DNA of 64,000 nt from Deinandra increscens subsp. villosa (taxonomy: Eukaryota; Streptophyta; Magnoliopsida; Asterales; Asteraceae), in the NCBI GenBank assembly GCA_039602395.1, contig JBCNJP010000013.1, positions 21,187,663-21,251,662 on the forward strand. Direction: 5' to 3'. Position numbers and translations under genes: made by a program. Below the pieces are notes generated by a model, which saw nothing but the letters and a program-made list of their open reading frames with translations, did no database searches and was not told the origin of the DNA. Positions 43,582 to 54,764 of this stretch are shown in pieces. Numbering within the stretch: position 1 is the stretch's first letter; each line of letters begins with the position of its first letter.

Positions 43582-46102
43582 CAAGAGGAAAGCTGAAGAC
43601 GAAGCTCCTGAAAACTCTATGAATGTTCAGAGTGTTGGAAACAGCACTGGGAGGTCTTACAACTCCCAAAGCCAAAGCAAGAGGTCTGGGAATAACAGTG
43701 GTAACTACCGCCAGGGCGGAAATGGTCAGAGTAACTACAGGGGTAACCTACCTTTGTGCAACAGGTGTGGAAAGCATCATGCTGGTGTTTGTAGAAAGAG
43801 CATGAGCTGTGAAAGGTGTGGCAAGGGAGGCCACGAAGCGAAAGATTGTTGGGCAATTCTACCCGAGCAACAAAACCGCCCCAGAAGGAACAACAACAAT
43901 CAAGGGAACAACTATGGGAACAATCGGGGTAATGGGAACAACGGTCAGAATCAGAACAACAACAATGGGGGAGCCCGTGGCTGCTTTGAGTGTGGTGCTC
44001 AAGGTCACATCAAAAGAGACTGCCCTCAGCTGAGAAGACAAGGGAACGGTAACCAGGGGAATAACGGTGGGAATGGTACCGGCGGAGGTAATGGCAATGG
44101 GAATGGCAATGGAAATGGTGGAAACGGAAATGGTGGAAATGGTAGAGGTCGAGCTTTCGTCATGGGCCAGGGTGAAGCTCGCAATGACGCCAACGTGATT
44201 AATGGTAAATTTATTTTGAACGGTTTCTTTGCTACTGTTTTATTTGATTCTGGTGCTGAGAAAAGTTTTATTTCCACTAAATTTGCTAGACTAATTAATG
44301 CTAAACCGATTGCCTTAGACGCTAAATATGTGGTAGAACTAGCAAATGGTAAACTTCATGATACGACCCAGATAGTTAAGGATTGTAAGCTAGAACTAGC
44401 GGGCCATACCCTAGGAATTGACCTTATGCCTTTCCCGATTGGTAGTTTCGACGTTATAGTAGGAATGGATTGGTTATCCGAGAATCGGGCTGAAATCTTA
44501 TGTAAGGAAAAAGTGGTTCGTATCCCACTCGAAGACGGTAAAGTATTAACGGTTCAAGGCGAGAAAGGTGGAGCAGTAACTGGCATTATTTCGTTCCTCA
44601 AAGCTCAGAAATGCCTCCGTAAGGGTCACTTCGCGATTCTTGCGAACGTCACTGACACGACACATCCCGAGCGCAAAATTGATGATTACCCGATAGTTCG
44701 CGACTTCCAAGATGTATTCCCTGAAGATCTGCCTGGTCTGCCTCCATTTCGACAAGTTGAGTTTGGGATTGATTTAGCTCCAGGTGCCGCTCCGATCGCA
44801 CGCGCTCCGTATCGTTTGGCTGTAAGTGAACTCAACGAACTCTCCTCACAACTGCAAGAGCTACTCGACAAGGGGTTTATTCGTCCAAGTTCGTCTCCAT
44901 GGGGAGCTCCAGTACTGTTTGTTAAGAAGAAGGATGGAACGTTCCGCATGTGTATTGACTACCGAGAGCTTAACAAAGTTACGATCAAGAATCGGTATCC
45001 ACTTCCTCGAATCGACGATCTCTTCGATCAACTGCAAGGTTCAAGCTACTACTCAAAGATCGATCTACGGTCTGGTTATCACCAACTTCGTGTTCGTGAA
45101 GAGGATGTTCCTAAGACTGCTTTCAGAACTCGGTATGGACACTACGAGTTCCTGGTTATGCCGTTTGGGCTAACCAATGCACCTGCTGTATTTATGGATC
45201 TGATGAATCGAGTGTGCAAGCCGTACCTCGATAAGTTTGTGATAGTCTTCATCGACGATATTTTGATCTACTCCAAGTCAAAGGAAGAACACGAGGAGCA
45301 TCTGCGTCTTATTTTGGAATTGCTCCGCAAGGAACAGCTTTATGCTAAGTTTTCGAAGTGCGACTTTTGGATTCGCGAAGTCCAGTTTCTTGGACACATT
45401 GTTAATGAGGAAGGAATTCATGTCGATCCAGCCAAAGTGGAAGCAATAAAGAACTGGTCTACCCCAAGAGCGCCAACAGAAATCCGACAATTTTTAGGAC
45501 TTGCCGGATATTATCGAAGGTTTATTAAGGGTTTCTCTCAAATGGCTCAACCCTTAACGGCCTTAACGCACAAAGGAGTGCAATACAGATGGGGTGAAAA
45601 GGAAGAGCGCGCGTTCCAAACGCTTAAAGATATGTTATGTTCGGCTCCAATTCTTGCGTTACCAGATGGGATAGACGACTTTGTGGTTTACTGCGATGCA
45701 TCGATTCAAGGACTCGGTTGCGTGTTGATGCAACGAGACAAGGTAATTGCCTACGGGTCCAGGCAACTAAAGGATACAGAAAAGAATTATACAACGCATG
45801 ATTTGGAAATGGGAGCCGTTGTTCATGCACTTAAGATTTGGAGACATTACCTATATGGAACAAAGTGCACGATATTCACCGATCATAAAAGTTTACAGCA
45901 CATCTTCGATCAGAAAGACCTCAACATGCGACAACGACGGTGGGTCGAGTTACTGAATGATTATGATTTGGCCATTAAGTATCATCCTGGAAAAGCCAAC
46001 GTTGTGGCTGATGCCCTAAGTCAGAAAAGAGTACGAAAAGCCTCGTCGGGTACGAGCGCTACAACTTACTATTCACACGGGATTGCCGGATCGAATCCGT
46101 GA
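43582..46102 (+). pseudogene. Tekay gag (C-terminal part), protease, RT and RNase H
   Basis: The open frame begins at an ATG inside the LTR (43526, MVVDPGLVAP); genuine gag starts at about residue 18 (SGKRKAEDEAP). Counting from that ATG: nucleocapsid Cys/His motifs at 78-89 (CNRCGKHHAGVC, shorter spacing), 95-108 (CERCGKGGHEAKDC) and 153-166 (CFECGAQGHIKRDC), an Asn/Gly-rich linker (~167-205), protease active site DSGA (241-244), RT with FIDD at 575-578, then RNase H with CDAS (from 723) and TDHKSLQHI. All enzymes keep their key residues. The capsid region of gag is missing. After the RNase H end (KYHPGKANVVADALS) the frame shifts near 46040-46045 and stops at 46102. The polyprotein would normally continue into integrase, so this copy is inactive. 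Confidence 0.93.
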
Positions 46103-47540
46103 CTGCCAACGAGAAGCTTTGAAAGCAGAAAACTTCGCAGCTGAAGCACTGCGTGGTGTAGATGGCCATTCTGAAGTTAAGTCCGATGGACTCACGTACT
46201 ATAATGACAGAATCTGGGTTCCTTTGTTTGGAAATCTCCGTGAGCTCGTGATGGACGAGGCTCACAAGTCAAGATATTCGGTGCACCCTGGATCAGATAA
46301 AATGTATCAGGACTTGAAGAATCTTTATTGGTGGCCGAATATGAAAGCCGACATTGCTCGATATGTGGCTAAGTGTTTAACATGTTCAAGGGTCAAGATT
46401 GAATACCAAAAGCCTTCTGGTTTACTACAACAACCAAAGATCCCAGAATGGAAATGGGAGGACATCTCCATGGATTTTGTAACGGGATTACCTCATCGAT
46501 CAAATCAACCGGATGCGATTTGGGTTATCATTGATCGGTTAACCAAATCTGCACATTTTATCCCGATGAAGGAAAGTGATAATATGGATAAATTGACAAA
46601 GCTGTACATTGACCGAATTGTGAAGCTTCACGGTGTGCCTAAGACTATCATTTCCGATCGAGATCCTCGATTTACTTCCCGGTTATGGCAATCAATGCAG
46701 GAAGCATTGGGAACCCGACTAGACATGAGTACAGCTTATCACCCGCAGACTGACGGTCAGACGGAACGAACGATTCAAACCTTAGAAGATATGCTCCGAG
46801 CTTGCGTCCTGGATTTTGGGAAAGATTGGGAGACTCACCTTCCACTGGTGGAGTTCTCTTACAACAATAGTTATCATTCAAGTATAGGTGCTGCACCTTT
46901 TGAAGCACTTTATGGCAGAAAATGTAGATCGCCCGTGTGTTGGGCTGAAACGGGTGAGAAAGGACTCACTGGACCGGAAGTTATCCATGATATGACCGAA
47001 CGGATTATTCAAATTAGGCAACGGCTAGCTGCAGCACGTGATCGACAAAAGAGTTATGCCGACAAACGCCGAAAACCTCTAAAGTTCGAGGTAGGCGACA
47101 AAGTGTTATTGAAGGTATCTCCTTGGAAGGGAGTGATACGCTTCGGGAAGCGTGGAAAGTTAAATCCTCGCTACATCGGTCCGTTTGAAATTATTGGGGA
47201 AGTAGGCCCGGTGGCCTATCGATTGCAACTCCCTGCTGAACTCGATGGAGTTCACAACGTGTTTCACGTTTCCAACCTAAAGAAATGTCTGGCTGAAGAC
47301 ATCGAAATAATTCCTTTGGAGGAATTGGAAATCGACGAACATCTGAGATTTATTGAGCAACCAGTAGAAATCATGGGACGCGAGGAGAAGGCCCTCAAAC
47401 GTAGCAAGATTCCGATCGTCAAGGTGCGATGGAACTCAAGACGTGGACCTGAATATACTTGGGAACGTGAGGATCAGATGAAGAAAAAGTATCCTCACCT
47501 GTTCGAGCAAACGTCCACGGAAACTCAAGGTATAATTTAA
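46083..47540 (+). pseudogene. Tekay integrase with C-terminal chromodomain (out of frame with RT)
   Basis: Homology begins at about 46045, before the first ATG (46083). Counting from that ATG: HHCC zinc-binding domain (H61, H68, C98, C101), catalytic D131, D192 and E228 with the typical 35-residue D-E spacing, then a GPY/F module (LNPRYIGPFEIIGEVGPVAY) and a chromodomain (KVRWNSRRGPEYTWEREDQM) that directs insertion to heterochromatin in chromoviruses. The ORF is 485 codons and otherwise intact. It would be made only by frameshifting or from another copy. Confidence 0.93.
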
Positions 47541-47699
47541 TTTTGGGGACCAAAATTCCTTAACAGGAGGAGGATGTGACAACCCTAAAACTTTTTGCTT
47601 TCTTTCCCCAGCGACGATAGCAACGACGACAGCTGATGCTGCGAACGCTACGACACAAGAATAATTTTCGGGACGAAAATTCCAATTTCAGGGGAATGA
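47541..47699 (+). promoter_or_regulatory. Polypurine region with duplicated LTR-start-like motif
   Basis: The functional tract TTTCAGGGGAATGA directly precedes the 3' LTR. About 120 bp upstream a similar arrangement appears: GGGGACCAAAATTCC, then AGGAGGAGGA, then TGTGACAACCC. The second looks like an older polypurine tract plus a few bases of another LTR. Confidence 0.7.
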
Positions 47700-50258
47700 T
47701 GTGACACCCGAGAATTTCAAGGTTAACTTCCGTTAGACAAACCCGTTAGTTACGTTATAAGTGTTAACTTAGTAACTAATGCATAACTAGGCCGAATACG
47801 TCCACGACCTTTGGTTGATCACCGAACCCGTCCATATGTGTTATGTGTTCATCATTGATTGTCTTTATGTGCAATGTGATTTAAATACATGACTTATTAT
47901 TGTGAATAGCATGATTAATTGTAAATACTTGATTATGTGAAAATTGCCTAAATTTGGTAGTCAGCGAAACTACCGAGCGAAATTACAGATTCGCCCGGTA
48001 GCAGGCTAGACTGATCAATGTGTCCGAGATCAGAGCCAGTTTCGCCAGCCAGCGAAACTGCCAGCGAAACTAGCCCCTGATATAAATAAACTTAATAAAC
48101 CCTAGTAGCCTCATTTGCCTCAAACCACACACCAACACACACACACTCTTTTCTCCTGGAGATTCTGGTCAGTCGAGGTTCACACCAAGTTGTCGAGATC
48201 TCAGCCTCAAACCATCATCTACCAAGCTAGGAGATCGAACCGTGAGTCTCAAAAACCTCCATTATGTGTTTTATATGTGTTTTTCTTAAAAAGCATGACC
48301 AAACCTTCATGATATTGCTTGATCTTCTGTATATATGCTTTAGGATGCTAGATCTGTAATAAAGTTGATAACTTTACGTGTGAAATCCATCCATATTAGA
48401 GATTTGTGCAAATTAGTTCATTTTAGGGTTTTGAACCTATTTTAGAGATTTGTTGATCAAAATGCATGTTAAACTTGTTAAAGTTGCTTGATTTATGTTG
48501 GTAAATGCCTAGGGATGCTAGATAATGAATTGCATGTATGATCAGAAGCTGTTAGGTTGATTTTTAGGCAAATCCGTATGTTTTTCGCGACCAGCGAAAC
48601 TGTTGTTCTCTGGGCGAAACTAAGTAGCGAAATTATATCTCCTTCCAGCGACACTGACCAGCGAAACTATAGTGTCGCCGGGTAACCTGACCAGACCAGC
48701 TCGGGCGAAATTACCGAGCGAAATACCTGAACGAAAGTTCAAACCAGTTTCCCTGCGAAACTAGGCTAGCGAAACTGCGTCAGCAGTTTCGGGCGAAACT
48801 AGCCTAGCGAAACTGTGTCACCGGGCATTGCCTAGCGAAAGTGCTGCCCGTGCACCTAGCGAAACTGCCTAGCGAAACTATGCTAGCGAAACTAAGACCT
48901 GACCTAAAAACCAAACTTGTGAAATTGCTTAAGTGTTATGCCATGACTTGCATGATTTTGCCATGATGAAATATGTTTGATATCTGATTCATATGAACCC
49001 TTGTTTATGATCAACCATTGGTGTCGTGTGTCGGTATGTCGAGTCATAGTTGCAACGTGCTATGTTATGGGCCATAGTGACGTTAAGTAAAGATTAGACA
49101 CGAAACTAATACTTAAGACCTAAACGTGTTCTAGGTCCTCGTTAAACAACATACTTGGATACTTAGCAAGTGTAGCAGTGCAACCAAAGGTGAGTGTCAC
49201 TAACCTGTTTACCGTGAGTCCGTTTGGGCCACACCGAATAACTTAACGAAAAACAATGCTGATAAACTCGAGAGTGCTAGGCACCTCACCGATAAACTTG
49301 AGAACTCGGGATGCTCGGCACCCACTTGATGAACTGAAGTGTTTTATGGGAACACTTGTGAACTCTGAACAAACTGTTTTTCTGAAACAAAACTGAAAAC
49401 GTTTTAATATGGCTAGTGTAGGTTAAAGTCTGAACCACATGATATCACATGTTTTCTAAGGATGCCTTATAACTTAAAAGTCCTCAACTAAAATTGTGCC
49501 ATTAATTGTAAAGCGAGGGGATGTTGGGTAGATCTACTGGAGTTTGACAAACTCCGCCCCGTGGCACGGGGAGTGCACGGAGGAACAATATCAGCCTATT
49601 TGACCGTGGTCCCGAGAGGACACGGGGGAGGCAAAAACCGCGATGACTCTGTCCGCACCGTACGGGATGGCTCGGCCCCCACAAAAATAAGTCAGCTTTG
49701 GTACAAACTTCCTTAGAGCATGGAACAACGGATTAGCTACCCGCGATATCGGTTGAGTCCTTTAACTTTACGGAACTAGTACATACCCGATGACGTGGTC
49801 ACGGACAAACTATTTATAAACTGAGAATTAATTACGAGCATTGCTTTTCACAAATGAATATTTTGTAAGTACATTTTGATACGAACTATGATTATGAGAC
49901 CGGGCCAATGCATGACAAGCCCACTGTGAACTCACCAACCGTTAGGTTGACACTTGCGTGGTTTAAACTTTTGCAGATCGCTAAGGAGTATCCGCTGGAG
50001 GTTGGCATGGCACGTGAAGACCTTTATTTTAATCGAACTATTTTGGGAATTTAAAACAATGTTTGTGTAAGGCACGTGGTTAGTGCTAAAGACAATTAAT
50101 TTTTTTTCCGCTACGTATGTAATTTAAAACTTTGATTTCTATCTTGCGTCTGAACTAACCCTGATTCGTTTAGTATTTGTAACTGTGGTTGTGGATCCTG
50201 GTCTGGTCGCGCCCCTTAACGGTATAAACTCCGTTAGTGGTATTTTGGGGGTGTGACA
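47700..50258 (+). repeat. 3' LTR of the Tekay element (2559 bp)
   Basis: Starts TGTGACACCCGAG and ends TTTTGGGGGTGTGACA. TATAAATA at 48081-48088. GCGAAACT word array at 47960-48895. TSD ATATG follows. Confidence 0.95.
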
Positions 50259-50735
50259 ATATGTCTTAGGGTAGAAAGTGTCAATCTATTATAGTTGAGA
50301 GGTTGATGTGGTTAATATATGAATCTCACAATTGAGATTCATATATCAGCAAACCCTATGAAACGAACGAGAAGTGAAGCTGCAAACGAAGTAAAGAACT
50401 CATCATCAACGAACTGGAGAATGAATCTACGGTTCGTTACCAACGAACCAGATATGCTTATATATATGTGTTGTTGAGTTCGTGAACAGAGCTGAAGAAC
50501 GAACCAAACTTTCTCAGTTTCAATTTCTAAGGGAAGACGTTTTTCATCTTGTTTTTCTCAGAGAATCGTTGTTAGGATCACAATTAGGAACTGTTACTAA
50601 GTCTATATCATGTAATCGTTGATCAAGTTGAGCTATAGACGAGTTATAAACGATTTCATGTTCTTGAGTTCGGTTAAAATTTCGGTCCAATTTTGGTGTA
50701 CAAATCACTAGATCTGAGGCTATACGAGATTTACA

Positions 50736-51093
50736 ATTGGAATCAAATTTCTGTCAAATGCGGGGATGTTTGTGGATTTTGTTTTTTATTCATGACGATT
50801 AATGAAATGATCTTTCATCAAGGTGATTGAGGAGATCTCGCCGAAGACGTGATTGAAATGATATCTGGTGGCTGAAGCATCCCATTAGGTGATTGAAGTG
50901 TCTCACTGCGGATGTGCTTGATGCAAGGGGAACTTATTGGTTATGATGATTGTATAAGATTGCAAACTGTTTCCTGCTTTCTTGAAATTCAATCCAAGGG
51001 GAATTTACTGATGTTGAAGCGTCTACAGCAAGTTGACTAAAGATTTCTAGAAGTTGAGGATCTGTATTTGACAGTAACGTCCAAGGAGGAATC
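50736..51093 (+). other. Copia-like internal sequence and polypurine tract
   Basis: Shares with 57055-57390 (and inverted, 59560-59800) the block from TTTGTGGATTTTG through AGGAGATCTCGCCGAAGA. It ends CCAAGGAGGAATC before an LTR. Non-coding. Confidence 0.7.
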
Positions 51094-51376
51094 TGTTAGG
51101 GCATGAAACTTTTGTGGCCATTACTGTTCGAATTGTCAAACAAACTAGAGTTTTAAGAGAAGTTCGTAGGGTCACAAACTGGATCACAAACCAAACAACG
51201 AACTGGAGGTTCACAAAGTAATGAACTATGGGTTCGTTACAACGAACTATGAGTTCATGAGTCTCTCCAGTTCGTTGGACAAAAATTGTATAAATAGTTT
51301 CAGTTTCATGATTCAAGCTAAGTTTTTAGTCATTTGTATTATGATCTATGTGTCTGAGAGGGGAGGTTCTATCCGA
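51094..51376 (+). repeat. Copia-like LTR fragment
   Basis: Starts TGTTAGGGCATGAAAC. Similar to 57394-57791, with TTCGTT/CGAACT words. Cut at about 51376 where an unrelated repeat begins. Confidence 0.75.
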
Positions 51377-52201
51377 AAACGGCACCAAAAACTTGATGTG
51401 TAGTATGTGTACTATGAAAATTGGGTCAGGTCTTAAAATGGTAGATTACCGAGTGACCAACTACACACAAAGGGTACGTATACCCATCGAGTGTAATACA
51501 ATATCATCAAGTACCAAGTGTCAATCTATGGACACAATGCAAGCTCTCGATATACGAACTTTGCTAATATTTAACCTAAAAGTGGCTGATTTGAAAAAAC
51601 TAAAGAAACATATAAATAAGTAACTAAAATAACTAAGGAATCGAAGCAACGAGATCTAAAGTCACCCAAATGTGGGAAAAAGGGTGCTACCTGGTAAGGA
51701 GTCCTCTGGGCTGGCTAATAACTCATAATTTGACTATCTCACGTGACACTACCCTCCAAAGATGATTACTAGGATAACTTAGACTATTGACACATCTTCG
51801 TTATCTAGGAAATCTGAAACTGAGGTCCGAGCAGATAAAGTGATACTTGGTGCTAAAAGGGTCAAACAACTTCAGTCAAAGCAAATCTAACACCCCATAA
51901 CCTCTAGAAAATCACCATTAACGATCTGGATCCATCAAGGAAGCTACGAGGGTCAAGATTAGAGCTTTTGGATTGAAGATTAGACGATCTACACCTCTTC
52001 GGTTTCCATTCTCTCTTTGAGTCTTGTTTCTCCTTCCTTTTCTTTGTAAACCCAGCTTATGATCATGTCAAAGATTGCATTTTTATCTGTTTGGATGAAG
52101 ATTTTAGGCTAGATCTTTAGTGTTACTTGGTAATGGATGAATTTGGGCTTGCTTTGACTTTTAGTTTGACTATTTTCATGTGATTTAATCTTGGTTGCTA
52201 T
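51377..52201 (+). other. Unidentified repeat fragment interrupted by the CACTA element
   Basis: Begins near GGCACCAAAAACTTGATGTG and contains pieces such as CATCAAGTACCAAGTGTCAA, a style I associate with Ty3/gypsy LTR or leader sequence. It continues at 55775-56160 after the CACTA insertion. No coding is supported and its edges are unclear. Confidence 0.4.
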
Positions 52202-52214
52202 CACTACTACAAAA

Positions 52215-52500
52215 ACTGGCATTCTTGACGTGCATTGCGCGTCAAGAAAGTGCCTTCTTGACACGCAAATGCGCGTCAAGGATGCGGGGGTCAAGAAGCT
52301 TCTTGACGCGCAAAATGCGTGTCAAGAAGCTCTTGACGCGCGAACAATGACACGCTATCCTTGACACTCCATTCTTGACACCCATTTTGCGCGTCAAGAA
52401 AGGTGTCATCTGTGATTAATATATTTTTTATTTATAATATTTTTTTGTGTCGTCTGTTTATGACACGCAGATTTGTGTGTCATGCCTTTTAAGTGTTTTT
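52215..52500. repeat. Left subterminal palindromic repeats of the CACTA element
   Basis: Successive copies of TTCTTGACGCGCAAAATGCG and complementary TGCGCGTCAAGAAG, several as near-perfect palindromes. Mirrored at 55555-55750 with AT-shifted variants (TTCTTGACACGCAAAAATGC). Confidence 0.9.
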
Positions 52501-52713
52501 TTTTTATTTTTTTCAAAAATTACTGATTTCCCTGTTAATAAATCATATTTCACAAAACCAAAATACATAATAGCTGTTGTACCAAAACAATGCATTTCAT
52601 ACAAATAGCAATTGAAAATAATTCGATTTCATGTTCATCATACATGCAATTCGATCACAATGACAAAAGTAAAATGTTCAAAGTTTACATGCATATATAT
52701 TGGATCACTACTA

Positions 52714-53060
52714 CTACTTCACGTCCGTGTAAATGAAGTGGCAAGCGTAGGTCAACCATTCTTCACGAATCTCATCAAAATCTGCATCTGTGTAAACATT
52801 ACTATCTCCACCAATCTGTGTAAAAGATAATGTGAATGAGGTTTCTACAAGAGTTACAATCTGATGTACAAGGAATACTAAGGTAAAGTTTTTCAAGATA
52901 ATAAGGCATGTTCCAAGATTTTTGGCTAGTGTACCTTGATATAAACATAAGGGTGTTGGCAAATCAGGACCACCAATGTTCCTCATCCTTGAACAAATAT
53001 CAATTCTATAAAAGCTGACAAAGATGTAAAATTTGGTATCTTTAAGAGTCAATTGTAAAC
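52714..53060 (-). pseudogene. Captured gene 3' end in the CACTA element, not recognised
   Basis: The minus strand shows exon-like pieces: SRMRNIGGPDLPTPLCLYQ before a GTACAC donor, and after a TTTACACAG acceptor IGGDSNVYTDADFDEIREEW then LTYACHFIYTDVK and a stop at 52714. Splice-like borders suggest a real gene tail. The source is unknown to me. Confidence 0.45.
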
Positions 53061-53199
53061 AAAAGAGGTCAGAAACAACGTTGTTACTACATCAACGATC
53101 AGTTTGAGTCAATATAGCATGAAAACTACATATTACTCCTTAATGGGTCAAAATGGGTATAATAACTATTTTGACAAGAAAACACCAGGTTGTACAAAA

Positions 53200-53400
53200 T
53201 ATGCAAGGGCTGTTTTTTAAGAGCTGTTTTATAAGGGCTGTTTTTTAAGAGCTGTTTTATAAGGGCTGTTTTTTAAGGGTTGTTTTATAAAACTGTTTAA
53301 GCAAATCCTGTTTTTTAAGGGCTGTTTTTTACTCCTTAATGGGTCAAAATGGCTGTTTTTTAAGGGTTGTTTTAAAGCTCCTAATAAAAGTTGCTTCTTC
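53200..53400. repeat. GGGCTGTTTTTTAA tandem words
   Basis: GGGCTGTTTTTTAAG and AGCTGTTTTATAA alternate about eight times, with a TTACTCCTTAATGGGTCAAA segment that also occurs upstream at 53136-53155. Confidence 0.75.
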
Positions 53401-54760
53401 AACACACTGCAGAGCAACAGAATTTAAACATGTACATGTATAAAATTTACCTCAGATTTAGCTGATTCAGTTCACAACTTCACATAATTCAATATCAAAT
53501 ACAACTAATCCTAAATCAGAAGAAGGGCCATTAAAACTAACCTCTCAACATATTTTATATATTAAGATAAGAACAGCAGCATTAGAATTTATATTAAGAA
53601 GTATTAAGATAAGCAACAGCAGCAACAGATTAACATTTAAACCGTTTGCACTAACTTGTATGCTAACTACTTGCAAACTCAAAGTAACAAACTTGTTAAA
53701 ATTACCATTCTCAGCGATGAAGTTTCCTGCTATTTCCAATGTCTTGCAAACAAGGAACGAAAATCAGAAGTCCACCCAAAAAATCCCCTCCATTCGTTGT
53801 ATATACACTGCAAAAATCCAACATACTTATATGTGATATAAAGTTACAGATGGCCATCACACATTCATCTAGCTAAGTCCTAGATTGCAAGAGGTACTTC
53901 ATCAACTCAAGTTCAGCCGTTCAGGTACTTTTAATAAACAGACACTCAGGCAGTTTCAACCCACCTATGGATAATTGGGGTCGACTATTAAGGTAAATAG
54001 AAATGGTTCCAGGGCAGTCCATAATGTGATATTAAAACAGTTAACAAAACCTCCTAAGCAGTATTAACTCAAGATTTAGAACACCATTGTAACAAAATAC
54101 AGCTTTTTATTCAACTCTAAACCAAACTACTATTGAAACGTATGTGAAAGAAAAACAAAAAAAATGTTTGTTTAGTCAAAAAGACAATTTTCATACAGTA
54201 TAATGTAGTAGACAATTTTCATCTTTATGGTCAAAAAGACCATGCTTCTAGTTCTATTCTAGATGCTAAAGCAAAGGATCTTTCATCTTTAAGTTAACAA
54301 AGATGATTTCTGAGATCACATTAACAACATATATAGAACTAAATTGATAATAATCTAATCTAATCACACACAGATCAACACATTCGTTTATTTATATTTT
54401 CTGCCTAAAACTGTTCATCATCTTAACAAATAACCAAAAGTGAAGAAAACCATTCTTACCATTGCGATTCCTCCAATTGACACCCCCATTGATCTTATGG
54501 CTTCATAATCTTCACTTCTGCAACAACAGATGACAGTAATCTACCATGAATACAAATTAGAATATACAGAAACTCATATGAATCTGCTGAAATATAACCA
54601 TACCGTAGTTTAAACTCGATATGAATCTGCTGAAATTCCTACCAGGTACAATCCAGGGAAAACATTCTGCGATACGAAACATGCACAATCTCATCATCCA
54701 AACGAAGAATCAGTTAACAAATTACACAAATCGGAAACTAATTTTGATCGTTGTCTCACA
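53400..54760. other. CACTA interior, intron-like
   Basis: AT-rich. A possible short minus-strand exon (SEDYEAIRSMGVSIGGIAM) near 54525-54460, with a CAG acceptor-like end and a GTAAGA donor-like end. Otherwise nothing supported. Confidence 0.4.
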
Positions 54761-54764
54761 TACA

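Larger units (their letters stand above)
41050..50258 (+). mobile_element. Young Tekay-type Ty3/gypsy chromovirus, 9.2 kb, TSD ATATG, internally deleted
   Basis: LTRs 41050-43581 and 47700-50258 (TGTGACACC...GTGTGACA) with identical 5-bp flanks ATATG at 41045-41049 and 50259-50263. The polyprotein has zinc knuckles, protease, RT, RNase H, integrase and a C-terminal chromodomain, which places it among Tekay/Del chromoviruses. By eye the LTRs differ at about four substitutions and five small indels in 2.5 kb, so the insertion is very recent (order 1e4 to 1e5 years at commonly used rates). A deletion removed the last ~18 bp of the 5' LTR, the PBS and the gag N-terminus; one frameshift separates RNase H from integrase. 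Confidence 0.95.
40967..50735 (+). repeat. Copia LTR (~555 bp) split by the Tekay insertion
   Basis: Pieces 40967-41049 and 50264-50735. Starts TGTTAGTGCATAAATT, ends GATTTACA. A TATA stretch (TTATATATATG) lies near 50459. After the end comes TTGGAATCAAAT, a degenerate PBS. The split point is the Tekay TSD ATATG. Confidence 0.7.

Noticed and set aside
43617..44277. Minus-strand Pro- and Ser-rich frames opposite gag
   Set aside because: Shadows of the Asn/Gly-rich nucleocapsid linker on the plus strand.
43526..47540. Fully functional Tekay polyprotein
   Set aside because: Capsid region and PBS are deleted and RNase H and integrase are in different frames.
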